Of a stretch of DNA of 64,000 nt, positions 33,115 through 44,900 are shown piece by piece; positions within the stretch are counted from its first letter, which is position 1, and each line of letters begins with the position of its first letter. Both the position numbers and the translations under genes were made by a program. This DNA comes from Phytopythium helicoides. Its lineage: Eukaryota > Oomycota > Peronosporomycetes > Pythiales > Pythiaceae. The stretch covers positions 248,001-312,000 of the forward strand of contig JANFNE010000013.1 in the NCBI GenBank assembly GCA_024867545.1, read 5' to 3'. Under the pieces are notes generated by a model. The model saw only the letters and a program-made list of their open reading frames with translations. It had not been told where the DNA came from and searched no databases.

Positions 33115-34245
33115 CTAACTTCTAGCCTCCTCAACGGAGTCGTCATGTGTCTTCACGACCTCGATTTGAAACACAGAGATGCGGTCAGAAACAAAATCGG
33201 GATGCAGTCGATCTGTAGGCACTCGCTCGAGATGCAGTGCGTGGCGCTCCAACTCGTCAAATAGCCGCTGGTCGGACTGGAGACTGCGCGTTTGATGGGA
33301 CATCAATACTCGAGTCGGTGTCGTGGAATGGCGCATCAGCACGCTCATGGTGTCCACGAGTGGCGCGATGAGCTCCTCGACCCACACGACGTCTGACGCC
33401 ACAATCAAGTCGATGTCTCCGAGGTCTGTAGGCGGGTTGAACCAATCGAGCACTCTGGTGCTCACAACCCCAGTTGTCTTCTTCTGTGACTCGCCCGCCA
33501 TTTCCAAAGTCTTGACCACGTTGCGTGACAGGTTCTCCATCGTGTAGTCCAAGTCGGTGAGGACGACTTCCTTGGCGCCAAGAAGCGCCGCCGACAGCCC
33601 CACGAGACCAGTGCCCGCACCGAGCTCCACAACACGAGAGGTACCGAGATTGATGGCGCGCTGCTCGCAACTCTGAAACTCGAGGTATTTCGCGAGAACA
33701 ACCGAGCCGTCCCACGTCGTGAGTCCGGTACCCTTGCCCGAGTTGCCCACCTCCCCGATGAACACCCGCCGCCCGTCGATCTCAAACGCGTCCGCATCGA
33801 CGCCAAACACGCGCGAGGGCAGCGCCAGCCGCGCGCCCGGCGCCTCCCCCAGACCTCCCACCACGGAGACGCTGAGCCTCGCGCGCCTCCCGAGGCGGAG
33901 CGGCTCGTCCTCGGCCGCTGGCAGCGCCACGAACTGCTGCCGCCGCGAGTCGTAGACCTCCACCTCCAGCTCCAGCGCGGCGTCGTCGCCCAGATCCTCC
34001 TCGCCGCGCGACTGGCGCAACTCGCCCGCGACGCGAGCGCGCAGCAGCGCCAGCAGCGCGCCGGAGGACGCAGGCGCCGCGTCGACGTCGACGCGCAGCG
34101 TGAACGGCGGCAGCTGGCGGCCCGCGACCTGCTGCTGCAGCTCCACGCGCCACGCGGTCCGCTGCGCCGCGGCTGAGACGGGCGCGCTCATGGCGGCGGC
34201 GGCGACGGCGCAGGCGGCGAGCAGCAGCGAGCGGCCGACGCGCAT
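33115..34245 (-). CDS. METTL21-like methyltransferase with signal-like N-terminus
   Basis: A single exon of 376 residues from ATG 34245. Residues 1-25 (MRVGRSLLLAACAVAAAAMS, then APVSA) look like a signal peptide or membrane anchor. Residues ~30-140 form a domain I do not recognise (VELQQQVAGRQLPPFTLRVD and following). From ~160: GLTTWDGSVVLAKYLE, motif I VVELGAGTGLVGLSAALLGA, VVLTDLDYTMENLSRNV, and DLIVASDVVWVEELIAPLVD (the D/E-X-X-Y/F-like post-motif region), all of the family 16 lysine methyltransferases (METTL21, FAM86). Those enzymes modify chaperones and elongation factors in the cytosol or nucleus, so a secretory-route version would be unusual. The signal prediction is by eye. Its tail faces the SHMT tail. 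Confidence 0.8.
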   Translation of the reverse strand: MRVGRSLLLAACAVAAAAMSAPVSAAAQRTAWRVELQQQVAGRQLPPFTLRVDVDAAPASSGALLALLRARVAGELRQSRGEEDLGDDAALELEVEVYDSRRQQFVALPAAEDEPLRLGRRARLSVSVVGGLGEAPGARLALPSRVFGVDADAFEIDGRRVFIGEVGNSGKGTGLTTWDGSVVLAKYLEFQSCEQRAINLGTSRVVELGAGTGLVGLSAALLGAKEVVLTDLDYTMENLSRNVVKTLEMAGESQKKTTGVVSTRVLDWFNPPTDLGDIDLIVASDVVWVEELIAPLVDTMSVLMRHSTTPTRVLMSHQTRSLQSDQRLFDELERHALHLERVPTDRLHPDFVSDRISVFQIEVVKTHDDSVEEARS

Positions 34246-34442
34246 CCAGCCGCGCTTCCAGAAATCGACAGCAACAAAGCGAGGGTTACAGTAGAGAATA
34301 ACCTAGGTTACACGTCGGAGTTGACGACAACTTCAACATGAAACTACTCGCACCACTTGTCCTATTTCAAAAACGTGCTGGCTTGGACGGTTAGTTTGGT
34401 TTGCTTGCTGCGTTGCTGCTGACGCACGGAGCACGAGCCGAC

Positions 34443-35202
34443 ATGAACAGCCTGTTCGCGCGCAACAAGACCTTCCGGCCGACCAAGAGCCACAGCCACG
34501 GCACCAAGCGCTACGACCTCCACAAACACGCGCAGGCAACGCTCGGCAAGTGCGTGGGTGCCCTAGTCTGATCGATTTTCTAGTGGATTCTTCTAATATC
34601 CTGATGTACTTACAGTGGCGACATCCGGACAGCCGCGGCGCTGCCTGCTGGCGAGGATTTGAACGAGTGGCTCGCTATGCACAGTACGAGGCTGCGTCTA
34701 GTCTGCCCCACCACGATTCTCTAAACCCTCTATGTTTGCAGCGATCGACTGCTTCAATGAGATCAGCATCGTCTACGGCACCATAGTAGAATTTTGCACC
34801 GAGCGGTCGTGCCCACGTATGAGCGCTGGCGCCAAGTTTGAGTACCTGTGGAAAGACAACAAAGAGTACAAGTCGCCGGCCAAACTGTCGGCGCCAGGGT
34901 ACATTGACATGCTCATGGCGTGGGTTGAAGAGCTTCTCAACGACGAGGCGATATTTCCGACGCGCGAGGGCACGCCGTACGCCCGCAGCTTCGTCTCAGT
35001 GGTCAAGAACATCTTTCGTCGGCTCTTTCGCGTGTACGCACACGTGTACTACTCGCACTTTGACAAGGTCGTGAGCATTGGTGCCGAGGCGCACCTGAAC
35101 TCGTGCTTCAAGCACTTCATGGCACTCGTGGATGAGTTCGACCTCGTTGATAAGCGCGAGCAGGAGCCACTTAAAGATCTCATCCGCAACCTGTTCGGCT
35201 AA
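34443..35202 (+). CDS. MOB1: MOB1 kinase activator
   Basis: Three exons, 34443-34549, 34616-34683 and 34742-35202, with introns of 66 and 58 nt, give 211 residues (family about 216). It is read as MOB1 throughout: NKTFRPTKSHSHGTKRYDLH, GEDLNEWLAMHTIDCFN, TEFC-like IVEFCTERSCPRMSAGAKFE, YIDMLMAWVEELLNDEAIFP, IFRRLFRVYAHVYYSHF and HLNSCFKHFMALVDEFDLVD. The zinc-site Cys pair (FC...SCP) and His pair (AHVYYSHF) are present. MOB1 binds and activates NDR/LATS-type kinases in the mitotic-exit/Hippo network, controlling cytokinesis and polarity. Confidence 0.96.
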
Positions 35203-36547
35203 GTTACTTATACCGCTTTAGGCAGGACGGTCAATAGAGCAGTTCTTGCCATGTTGTCCTGCCGTGGGCATCGAGTTGTTGCCATCGATCCGTTTGCTTG
35301 CGGCGAGCGCAATCTTCATACAGACAATCTGCACGTCTCATCAAAGGTCGATCTAACAACGCGATACCTCCTTTCTGCTTAATTTTTCAACGAGCTATCC
35401 GTGCCGTGAGCTTGGACCCGCATGATGCCGTCTGCAAAATGGACTTGAAATCCACGACGACGCTTTTCGAACCATGCAACTCCAGTCGCCCAATGTAACC
35501 GAACTCGCACCGAAGTGGCCACGCGTAGGACTCTTACCACGTAGAATGCGAGCTCGGGAGCGATACCTCGCGAGCAAAGAGAATTCAACTTGACCGACTT
35601 CAACACGTGGTACTTCCCACCACCTTCTCATCGCAGAGGAGTCCCGAGGTCGAACGCAAACTCCAGGGACAATGCCTTGACCAGATATATATCATCGGAA
35701 TCTTCGCACCCTGTTGCCAGTGACCATCCCATCAGCACCCAGATGCTACATTTTTCCGCGCTCGTGCTTCTGGTTTCCACAACGGGCTCAGAGTCAGCGC
35801 GTGGATCGAGCCTCGACGAAAGATCTTTGGCAGCATTTCTCGGGAATGGCCTATGCAACGCGCTCTCGCACGATCTCGCCGCTCCGGCCGCTCCGAATCA
35901 AGCCGCTCACAAGCCGTCCGCTCCTCGAGCATCACTAGCTGCTAGAGGCATCGTTGCACTCGCCTGTCGAACGTGTGGACGAGTGGCGGAGATCGAGTTG
36001 AAGTGGATGCACCATGGGTGTCTCCACGGGCTGATACAGGCTTTCGGCGTCCGGTTGTACCGTACGTATCGCGCATTTTACCAGGAAGCTTTCGCACGCG
36101 TGGTCTCCTCCCGTTTAGGTGTCGTACTCGTTCAATTCTGAACTTATTGCGTGGCGTGGGACGCTGGCATAAACTTAATCGGAGCGGCCAAAGCAGAAAC
36201 TGACGCCAGCGTTGTTCTGACTCTCTCCATTCGGGTCGCTCTGAATCACTTCCCAGATAGGTTCACAACCCGCGGGTTTGCAACTACTGAGGTAAAGAGG
36301 CGAGCTCCCTCGGGCCGGGCCTGCGTCCCCCCCAATCAACCCGGAGCGCGGCCCGCCCGCGCATGCGATCCGCCATATGGGTCCGCCCACATTATGCAGG
36401 CTTCCACGCCGGCCAGCGCCTCGCAATCCCGCTTACCGTACAAGCGAAACGCCCCGCGCCAAGGCCGCAGACCTTTCGGGTCACTTTCCTCGGCGACTCC
36501 GAGGCCTCCGCCGCTCACTCCCGGCCGGCTGCTCGACCGGCCGCGCC
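35203..36547. other. spacer upstream of glucan synthase, one weak ORF
   Basis: Over 1.3 kb without a clear gene, except the doubtful frame at 35743-36141. It must contain the promoter of the glucan synthase gene; TCACTTTCCTCGG near 36480 is Inr-like. Confidence 0.4.
35743..36141 (+). CDS. hypothetical secreted-like 132-residue protein
   Basis: ATG 35743 starts a frame whose first 19 residues (MLHFSALVLLVSTTGSESA) resemble an oomycete signal peptide, followed by an acidic/basic GSSLDERSL stretch. There is no RxLR, and the rest resembles no known effector. Upstream the frame is open without stops for 51 codons, which weakens the case for a real start. Treat as a candidate only. Confidence 0.25.
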   Translation: MLHFSALVLLVSTTGSESARGSSLDERSLAAFLGNGLCNALSHDLAAPAAPNQAAHKPSAPRASLAARGIVALACRTCGRVAEIELKWMHHGCLHGLIQAFGVRLYRTYRAFYQEAFARVVSSRLGVVLVQF

Positions 36548-39500
36548 ATGTTCGGCGACAAGCAGCAGCATGGCGGCGGCTTCGTGCGGCAGCAGGCGAC
36601 GCCCGGCGCCGCGCGCCGCCGCGCGGCGTCCAACTACCAGACGCTCGAGGATCAAGTGGCCGAGCGCGGCGCGTCCATGAGCCGCCCACAGGCGCCGCAC
36701 GTGGCGCTGAGCTCGCTCAAGGGCGCGTCGCTGCCCAGCGGCGCGTCGCTGGCGTCGGCCGTCCCGCCGCGGCCCAGCTCGGGCGTCTTCGAGCTGCTGC
36801 AGGCCAAGTTTGGCTTCCAGGAGGGATCGATGCTCAACCAGAAGGAGCACTTTGAGTGCTGGGTGCTCAACTACGAGTCACGCACGCTCAGCGCGCCCAT
36901 CACGCCCGCGGTCACCGAGGCCGCCATTCTCCAGATACACGCAAAGTTCTTCCGAAACTACGCGCGCTGGTGCACGTTCCTGCGCACAAAGCCATACCTG
37001 CTCGATGGACAGCCCACCAGCATGGCCGAGAGGCAGCTCGCGCTCTTCCTGCTCATCTGGGGAGAGGCCGGTAACTTGCGCTTCATGCCAGAGTGCCTCT
37101 GCTTCCTCTACCACTCGATGGCCGCCAAGCTAGAAGGCGTTGACAAGATGCCCAGCGTGCCCGAGGGAACGTACCTCAGACAGGTTGTGCGCCCGCTGTA
37201 CAAGGTCGTGGCGCGCATGAAGACCATGGCGGCCGCACACGGAGATGGCAAGCCGCTTGACAACAAGAACATCCCCAACTACGACGACGTGAACGAGTTC
37301 TTCTGGACGCCGCGCTGCCTCGAGTTCGACGAGTTCAACGTGGCTGGCGCGCTCGAGGTCAAGGATTTCAAGACGTTCAAGGAGCGCCGCAGCTATTTCA
37401 ACCCACTGCTCGCTTTCTTCCGCGTCTACTTCTTCTTGCTCGTCATGTTCCACCTGCTCGTGGTCATCGCCTACGTTGCCTACCGCTCAGACCCGGACGT
37501 CACAACGGGCTTCCACTTCTACGAGAATTTTTTCACAGACAGCATTGCCGACATTCGCAAGCACGCCTTCTATTCGATCTTCATGACGGTCAGCGGCCTG
37601 CTTGCGCTCAAGGTCGTGCTGGACATCTGGATCGATGGAGTTCGGGTCTTCAGTCGTGCATTGTACGCTATCGCAGTCTTTGTGCGTCTCGTGTGGCATT
37701 CGGTTTTCTTTGGTATCTTTACCGCCGTCAACGCTGCGCCTTACGAGACGCTCGTGGGGTCGAGCGACATGCTGTCGATGGGACTCGTCTTCATCATTGT
37801 GTACATGGCGCCAATTGTGGTCGTATCAATCGTGCAGATGTTCTTGCGCCGACTCGTGTGGAACTCAGCCTTCCTCTCGGGCCTTGACGGCTCACGTGAG
37901 CAGTACATCGGCCGCCACATGGGTCAGACGTGGGGAAGCTTCATTGGCTACGGAATCTTTTGGCTTATCATCTTCGTGCTCAAGTTCCTCTTTAACCTAC
38001 AGCTCATGATTAAGCCGCTGATCACGCCCTCAGTCGAGATCTATGACGTCTCGGTGTCAGACAGCAACGGGATCATCAAGTCGAACCACAACATTGCGTT
38101 CCTCGCTGCCATGTGGATCCCTGTTTTCCTCGTGTACCTGTACGACTCGCAGATTTGGCTGGCGATTCTGCAATCTGTTGTTGGCGCTGTGATAGGTATT
38201 CGGCAGCGCATTGGCCACTCATCTCGAATTCCGGAGTTTGTTGAGCGACTCAAGGCGGCGCCGAAGCTCTTTGATGAGAAGGTTGTATCCGCCGCAGCCC
38301 GTGGACAGCTTTCGATTGAGCAAAACCCACTAGCAGCGAGTTTTATTGCCCCAGATGCTAACAGCCGTCTTCGTTTTGCCGTTGTGTGGAATGAGATTGT
38401 GAGCAGTTTCCGATTGTCTGATCTGCTGGACGACCGAGAGACGGCGATTCTGCAGTACCAGATCTCTGATACAGGCGCTGTGGAGGAGCCTGTGTTCCTG
38501 ATCGCAGGACAGGCCCAAATGGCTACGGACATTGCTGCTAAGGCAAAGAGCCGCCGACTAGATGATCAACGCCTCATCAAGGAGCTCGAGAAGGCCGGAG
38601 TTCTTGGCTGTGCCCGAAACTGCCTAGATATTTCGTTCCAGATCCTGCGGCAGCTGCTCGGCCCACAAGACGCCGAGGTTGTCAATGTTTTCCAACAGAT
38701 TCTCTTGGCCGGAAAGATTAACTCGGCAGTCAACTTGATCCACACCCCACTCGTGCGCGAGAACATTGTGGATCTGCTCGCAAGCCTGCTGGACCTGCCG
38801 GAGCCGACAGTTGTTCCTGTGGGAGGCACGTTCGGCTTCATGCATGATCAGGTTCTTGTGATCGTTCAGCGCGTGGACGCACTTCTCAAGAGCGTCGAGC
38901 TTATGGTGGAGGAAGAGTGGATGGCAGAGAAGATGCGGCACTCGGTGTTTGCCAAGGTGACACCCGATCTAGCTTACCAAAAGCAACAGCTACTTACAAT
39001 CTTCGCCGACCGTATCAGCCAGCGTGACTCTAGTTCAGACCCTCCACCGTCACCAAGCTCGAACGAGAGTGTCATTTCGCTCTCGACGCGTCTCTTTTTC
39101 TTGCTGACGCTAGATGCTGCTGATGCGCTTCCGCGGTGCCACGAGGCCCAGCGCCGCATGAGCTTCTTCCTCAACTCGCTGCGCATGGACATGCCGTCTA
39201 TTGACTCGATCGCAGCAATGCATTCATTCTCGGTGGTGACTCCGTACTACAATGAGACGGTCATGTACTCGATCGACGAGCTGAACGGACGTGTCAATTC
39301 GAACCCGCTGTTCCGCAAGGTGGAGGGCAAGAGCCGAGACCTGAGCATTCTCAAATATCTCATTACGTTCCATGAGGATGAGTGGGGCAATTTTTTGGAG
39401 CGCGTGGGTGTGACATCAATTGAAGAGGCGCTTGCCGAGACGCCGACGCAGGTTCGTCTCTGGGCCTCGATGCGTGGTCAGACGCTTGCGCGAACTGTGC

Positions 39501-42500
39501 ACGGAATGATGATGTACGAGGACGCGCTCAAGATGCTGCGTTGGCTTGAGATCGGCTCGGACCAAAACATTTCGCACCTGGACAAGATCAAGCACATGGA
39601 CCGCATTGCTGGTCTCAAATTCTCGTACGTGACAAGTTGCCAGATCTACTCGGACCAGCTCGCTGCGGGTGATAGTCGCGCCGCCGACATTGATCTGTTG
39701 ATGCGTAAATACCCGAACTGGCGTGTGAGCTACATGGACACGATTCGTCCACCGCCCAACAGCAACATTGAAACCCGTTACGACTGTGTGCTCGTCAAAT
39801 CGGACGGCGACGAGATTGTCGAAGTGTACCGTTACGAGCTGCCAGGAAACCCGATGGTCGGTGAAGGTAAGCCTGAGAACCAGAACATCGCCATTCCGTT
39901 CACGCGCGGTGAGTACATCCAGACTATCGATATGAACCAGGAGCACTACTTTGAAGAAGCGCTGAAGATCCCGAATTTCCTAGCCACGGCAACGGAGAAG
40001 GGGCAGAACGTCACGATTATCGGCATGAAGGAGCACATTTTCACCGGTCGTGCGTCGTCGCTCGCGCACTTTATGACGCTGCAGGAGCTTGTGTTTGTGA
40101 GTTTGACGCAGCGCGTGATGGCAAACCCTCTGCGGTCGCGCATGCACTACGGTCATCCAGACGTGTTTGAGAAGTCGTTCATTATGACGAATGGTGGAGT
40201 GTCGAAGGCAAGTAAGGGAGTCAACCTGTCCGAAGATGTGTTTAGTGGTTACAATGTGGCGCTGCGTGGTGAGCATGTGTCGCACATTGAGTTCATGCAG
40301 TGCGGCAAGGGTCGAGATGTGACACTGAGTCAGATCAACGCTTTCGAGGCCAAGCTGGCGAATGGTAGTGCTGAAAGTTCGCTGACGCGCGAGTCGCATC
40401 GCATGGGCGCCTTTATGGACTTCTTCCGTCTGAACTCGATGTACTACGGACACATGGGCTTCTACATATGTAACGCCATGGTGGTTTTCTGTGTGTTTGC
40501 GTACGCGTACGCCAAGCTTTACATTGTACTCCACCAGGAGGTCCAGCTGTCGGCAATTACGACGACTGGTGACTTGGACGACCTGGCTGAAGTGCTCAAT
40601 ACTCAGTTCATCTTCCAGTTCGGTATGCTCATGACGGTTCCGCTCATCGCGACGCTGTTTGTCGAATACGGCTGGCATCAAGCAATGCTGCAGTTTGTCG
40701 AGCTCATCGTGACACTTGGTCCGCTGTTCTATATTTTCGAAACGGGCACGAAGGCTCATTTCTACGATGTCGCTATGATGCGCGGTGGCTCCAAGTACCG
40801 TGGTACGGGACGTGGTTTTGCAATCGTCCGTGATACGATGGTTAACTTCTACAAAGAGTACGCGGCATCGCACTACCGCAAGGCAATGGAGCTGTTGGGC
40901 CTCATGATTCTGTTCGGCGCGTACGGCAACTTTAGCATCGGCACTGATGCCAAGGAAGAGTATTGTAAGACGGCGAGCTTTGACTGTGACACCGATCCCG
41001 ACCAGATTCCGGACAACATCACGCTCCTTGCGAGTTACGGATCAAAGGGCCAGGATTACGGAATTGCGTCTTTTGCGGTGTGGTTGCTTGGCGCGTGCTG
41101 GCTGCTCGCGCCTTTCTTCTTCAACACGGACGGCCTGGACTTTGCCAAGACGCGCGCAGATGTGGCCAACTGGCTTAGCTGGATGATGGCTAGTCCCGAG
41201 TCAGGCGGAGACGATGAGCTCCCGAGCGCTCATATGACTCAGCCAAAGGCAAAAGATTCGTGGGAGGGTTTCTACAACGACGAAACCGATTTGATGAAGA
41301 ACGTGTCATGGCGCACGCGATTGGCGTACGCGGTCGTGAGGCCCGCCACCCTCTGGTCATGTACTACACGTTCACGTACTCGTTCGACCTGGAGGACATG
41401 TGGATTCTCGGAGTGGCAGTTGGCGGTATTTCCGTGCTACTGTGGCTTGGCGGTTTTGCGCTCGGCATGTGCTTGAGGAACAAGTTCCTGGCTGTTCGCG
41501 GTGCCATGTACATGTGTATCGTGGTCGGGATGATTGGAGCTGGCCCGTTTATTGCTGGATCAATCGGAGACTGGAGCGCGATCAAGTCGTTTTCGCTGAC
41601 GGTTGGTATCTTCACGGGACTCTACACGTTGCTGAGTTACCTGGTGATTCTGCACGGGATTATGGGTCTGCCGATTGCGCGTTGGGGACTTGTTCGCGAG
41701 CTCTCGTTCCTGTTCGATATGGTGGTGGGCCTTTTCCTTGTAATCCCGCTTCTCCTGTTTTCAGCGTTCCCCTTCATGACGACGATCCAGACGCGTATGA
41801 TGTACAATGGTGGTTTCTCGCGTGCCTTGAGCACGGGAAGCGAATTCGCGGCATCTCTGTCAGTTCTTGTTGGCTGTCTGGGTGGCTGGACGTTCGGCTG
41901 GCTAAGCTGCCTGATCTTCTCGCTTGGATACGTCAACTCTTCGTCGGACTACTTCCTGAACGAGTCGTTCCGGTACTACAACAACACGGTGCTCGGCGAC
42001 GCCGTCGACATGGAGATGCTCAAGGTTCTCTGTGCTGCAGCTGGCGCTGTTGGAGCTTTGTTATGCTCGGGTGTGGCTCACTTCCTTGGTCGCAAGCTTG
42101 CGATTGTTCTGTCGTGCGTTGTCACGATTGCGGGCTGCGCCTTGGTCTGGGTCGAGTCCTCGGGTCTGTTGGTGGTTGCTTGCTGCCTTGCCTCCGGCGG
42201 TATTGCCATGCTTTCAGTGGCGTGCCCGCTGTACAACTTCGAGATTTGTATGCGAGGGTGGACGGGTAAGGGCGTGCTCATGTTCCTTACGACTGCTGCG
42301 CTCGGTTACATGGTTGAAGCAATCCTGGTGAACAACATCAACGCCACTGCGATGCAGAAGGACTGGACAAACGAGCCGACGCATGACTGGCAGCTTCACT
42401 TTGTTTTCGGCGCGATTCCAATTGTGCTGCTGTTGCCAATCATGTTTTTCTTGCCCGAGAGTCCGTTCTGGCAGTACCGCCACCGCGATCCCAAGATTGC

Positions 42501-43437
42501 GGAGGCAACGCTCGTTCGTCTGCGTCAGAAGCACGACGTGATTGATGAGCTGTCCGACTTGAAGGATGCGTTTGTGGACAAGAGCGACCGCTTCAACGTG
42601 CCGTTCCGCATCGTTCTCGTGCTGCTGCTACAGGCCGCATTCGCGTTGCTTTCATCTAGCGCGCTACTGCAGCGTGTGCAGGTTCAGCCGACGCCGAGCG
42701 AGAGCGGTGAACAGACATCTAAATGGCAGATCTACTACGGCATTATGACGTTCATCGGCACGTTCCTGTCGCTACTGACCGTCGACAACATGCGCCGCAA
42801 GACCATCTTCAAGGACATTCTGCCGCTTAACGCTGGTCTGTCGATTGCGTGTGGAGTACTCGGTGCCGCTGGCTACGAAGACAGCGTCGTCACGCAGATC
42901 GCGCTGTTCATGCTCTTTGCGACGTCGGCGCTGAGTCTGACATGCGCGACGTGGCTCACTGCTATCGAGGTGTTCCCGCCGTACCAGCGCGGACGCTTTG
43001 TAGCCATGTCGTTTGCGTTCCACTACACAATCCAAGCGGGGATTTACGTGGCGACGCCGTCGTTCGAGATCAGCCACTTTGTGTTTGCTGGTTTGTGTCT
43101 CGTGCTCACGATTTTCATGTTCTCCATGTGCGCAAGCGCCAAGCACGGTGCCATCATCACGAAGAAGGAGAAGACGCTGTGGAAGCAGGACGAGGTGGCT
43201 CGCGAGAAGGAGCACACGACGTCGTTCTTGGCGCGTGCCAGCCGCTCGCAGAGCATCTTGCGCTCGCGCGTGCGCCGCTCGTCGTCGCATTACGCTAACG
43301 CGACGCCGCACGAGGGCAACTACGAGAATTTTGAGTCGCCTGCTGCACTCTCGTCGCACCGCACGAGCCGCTCACAGGCCAACAGCGCGGCTAGCAGCAT
43401 GTACCGCCGCACGCTCAACGGCTCGACACAGCTCTGA
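36548..43437 (+). CDS. 1,3-beta-glucan (callose) synthase fused to an MFS sugar-transporter-like domain
   Basis: It starts at ATG 36548 and is intronless. With one frame change between 41333 and 41345 it encodes ~2,296 residues. FKS1 domain 1 (LLIWGEAGNLRFMPECLCFL, ~170) precedes a first membrane block, then the GT48 catalytic core (IQTIDMNQEHYFEEALK ~1128, GMKEHIFTGRASSLAHFM ~1165, NPLRSRMHYGHPDVFEKSF, GKGRDVTLSQINAFEAKLA). The second membrane block ends TRMMYNGGFSRAL (~1750), exactly where plant-type enzymes stop. The frame continues with MFS marks: GVAHFLGRK (~1840), FFLPESPFWQYR (~1967), a central charged loop and six further helices, then a basic Ser/Arg tail. It makes wall beta-1,3-glucan from UDP-glucose at the plasma membrane. 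The frame change needs one added base in GCGGTCGTGAGG; both sides are conserved, so an indel is likely. Confidence 0.9.
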
Positions 43438-43664
43438 GCGCACTTGTGAGTTTTGTCAGTGGAGCAATCGTCGATCTAAATATCTGAAAATGCACATCTT
43501 GGCTTGACAGCCATCATTTATCACCATGTCTTCGATGATGCATGAGCACGGATGGTAAGTTAGGCTGCACGGCAGCAAGCGAAAACGCGTAGTGTTGAGT
43601 TGATTTGCCATTGTAAGTTTGTCCCGAGCAGCAGCCGTCGGCTGCTCACCGCTCGACTGCTTTC
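43438..43664. other. short convergent 3' gap
   Basis: This is the gap between the glucan synthase-MFS stop and the stop of the acyl-adenylate-type gene. Nothing else was seen. Confidence 0.4.
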
Positions 43665-44900
43665 TTACACGCGCTTGAAGGCGTCGGCGCTGCCCACCAC
43701 GCTGCACTGCTCGGCCTTGAGCGCGTGCGCAACCGCCTGCTCGCTGAACTCGACGGCAGGGCAGCACGAGCTGCGACGAGGTCTCGATGGCGGCCAGCGG
43801 CGCCACCGACAGCGAGGTGTGCTCGCCCGTGAGCAGCACCTTGTCGGTCGCCGACAGCTTGAGCCTGTATTTTTAACCAAAATGCGTGTGAGTCGGTCAG
43901 ATCGGGTTTGACAATTGGAGAGGACCAAAGCGAGTTCAACGTACGACTTGACGAGCTTGTCGGCGCGCTGCAGCAGCTCACCCTGCGTCACGACGGCGCT
44001 CTTCTTGGGGTTGCCACTCTCGACCTCTTTTTGAGGGGAAATCATCAGCAACCAGGTTAGTTATTCAGCGCCAGCGGCAAAGGTGGATAGGACGCCTGCA
44101 CTTACTCGAGTACGAGACAGCGAAGGGCGTCTTGTCGTTGATGACCTTCTTGCGCGCGGCCATCTCGTACGGCTCGGGCGAGTTGACGCCGATCTCGTTC
44201 CACAGCAGAATGCCCTCGACCGGGTCGAAGCTGGTCGAGATGACGCAGTGCAGGTTACGGAACTGCTTGGGGCGGAAGCCCAGGAGCTCGCCGCGGTCTG
44301 TTCAAGAGCGCGCAGAAGAGCACGAGTGAGCGACCTGTTCAATCCGTTGAGCAGGGACACCCTGCCACTGTCTCCGCACGTACACGAGTCGAGCTCTGGC
44401 AGGAGCTGCTTCACGATGGCCGTCTGGTTGCGGCCGTTGATCTTGGGCTCGAAGAGCAGTCCGCTGGCCTTGCTGTCGTGCAGGATGAACTCGAGCTCGT
44501 CGGCCGTGGACACCTCGGGCTCAATGACCGCGAGCGTGAGTCCCGCTTTGGCCGCCGCGAGCTGCGTGATGACCTGTGTGTGGATCGCGCGCGAGCGTCA
44601 GTACCGGTGCATCCGCCCATGCAGCGCATCCTCCCGCCTCGCACGTTCTCGGCGCTGTTGGGCAGCCAGAGCGCGAGCACGTCGCCCTGCGCGAACTTGA
44701 GGTCGACGAGCCCGTTGGCCACCTCGTCCACGAGCGCGCTGAGCTCCTGGAAGCTGTAGCGCACGTCCTGCTTGACGCTGCGCAGCGCCTCCTTGTGCGG
44801 CAGGCGCGCCACCGCCGCCTCCAGCGCGCCGCCCACCGTGCTGGCGGCGCGCAGCCCCGCGGCCGCCCGCCACGCGCGCCAGTGCCTTGAACCCGAGCAT
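43665..44900 (-). CDS. shortened acyl-adenylate (AMP-binding) family protein, likely pseudoenzyme
   Basis: Five exons: 44900-44645, 44573-44384, 44297-44106, 44026-43945 and 43864-43665, about 305 residues. The start MLGFKALARVAGGRG and following residues suggest mitochondrial targeting. Resemblance to acyl-CoA synthetases covers only the N-terminal half: RYSFQELSALVDEVANGL, GDVLALWLPNSAEN, LAAAKAGLTLAVIEPEVS, ELEFILHDSKASGLLFEP, then FAVSYS..VESGNPKKSAVVTQGELL. The last lies where the family has the P-loop S-GTTG-PKGA, but most Gly/Thr are lost. The adenylate-forming and C-terminal domains are absent; the protein ends ...SVVGSADAFKRV. Two one-base frame changes are needed: an extra G in the GGGG at 44855-44858, and an extra base at ~43756-43763. 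Catalysis looks unlikely; the role is unknown. Confidence 0.75.

Noticed and set aside
35430..35510. tRNA-like pieces (TTCGAACC and GACTTGAAATCC)
   Set aside because: The acceptor and D arms do not pair and spacing is wrong; no tRNA was found anywhere in the window by eye.
39980..40873. 297-codon minus-strand frame opposite glucan synthase
   Set aside because: It lies wholly opposite the conserved GT48 core; His/Arg-rich antisense composition.
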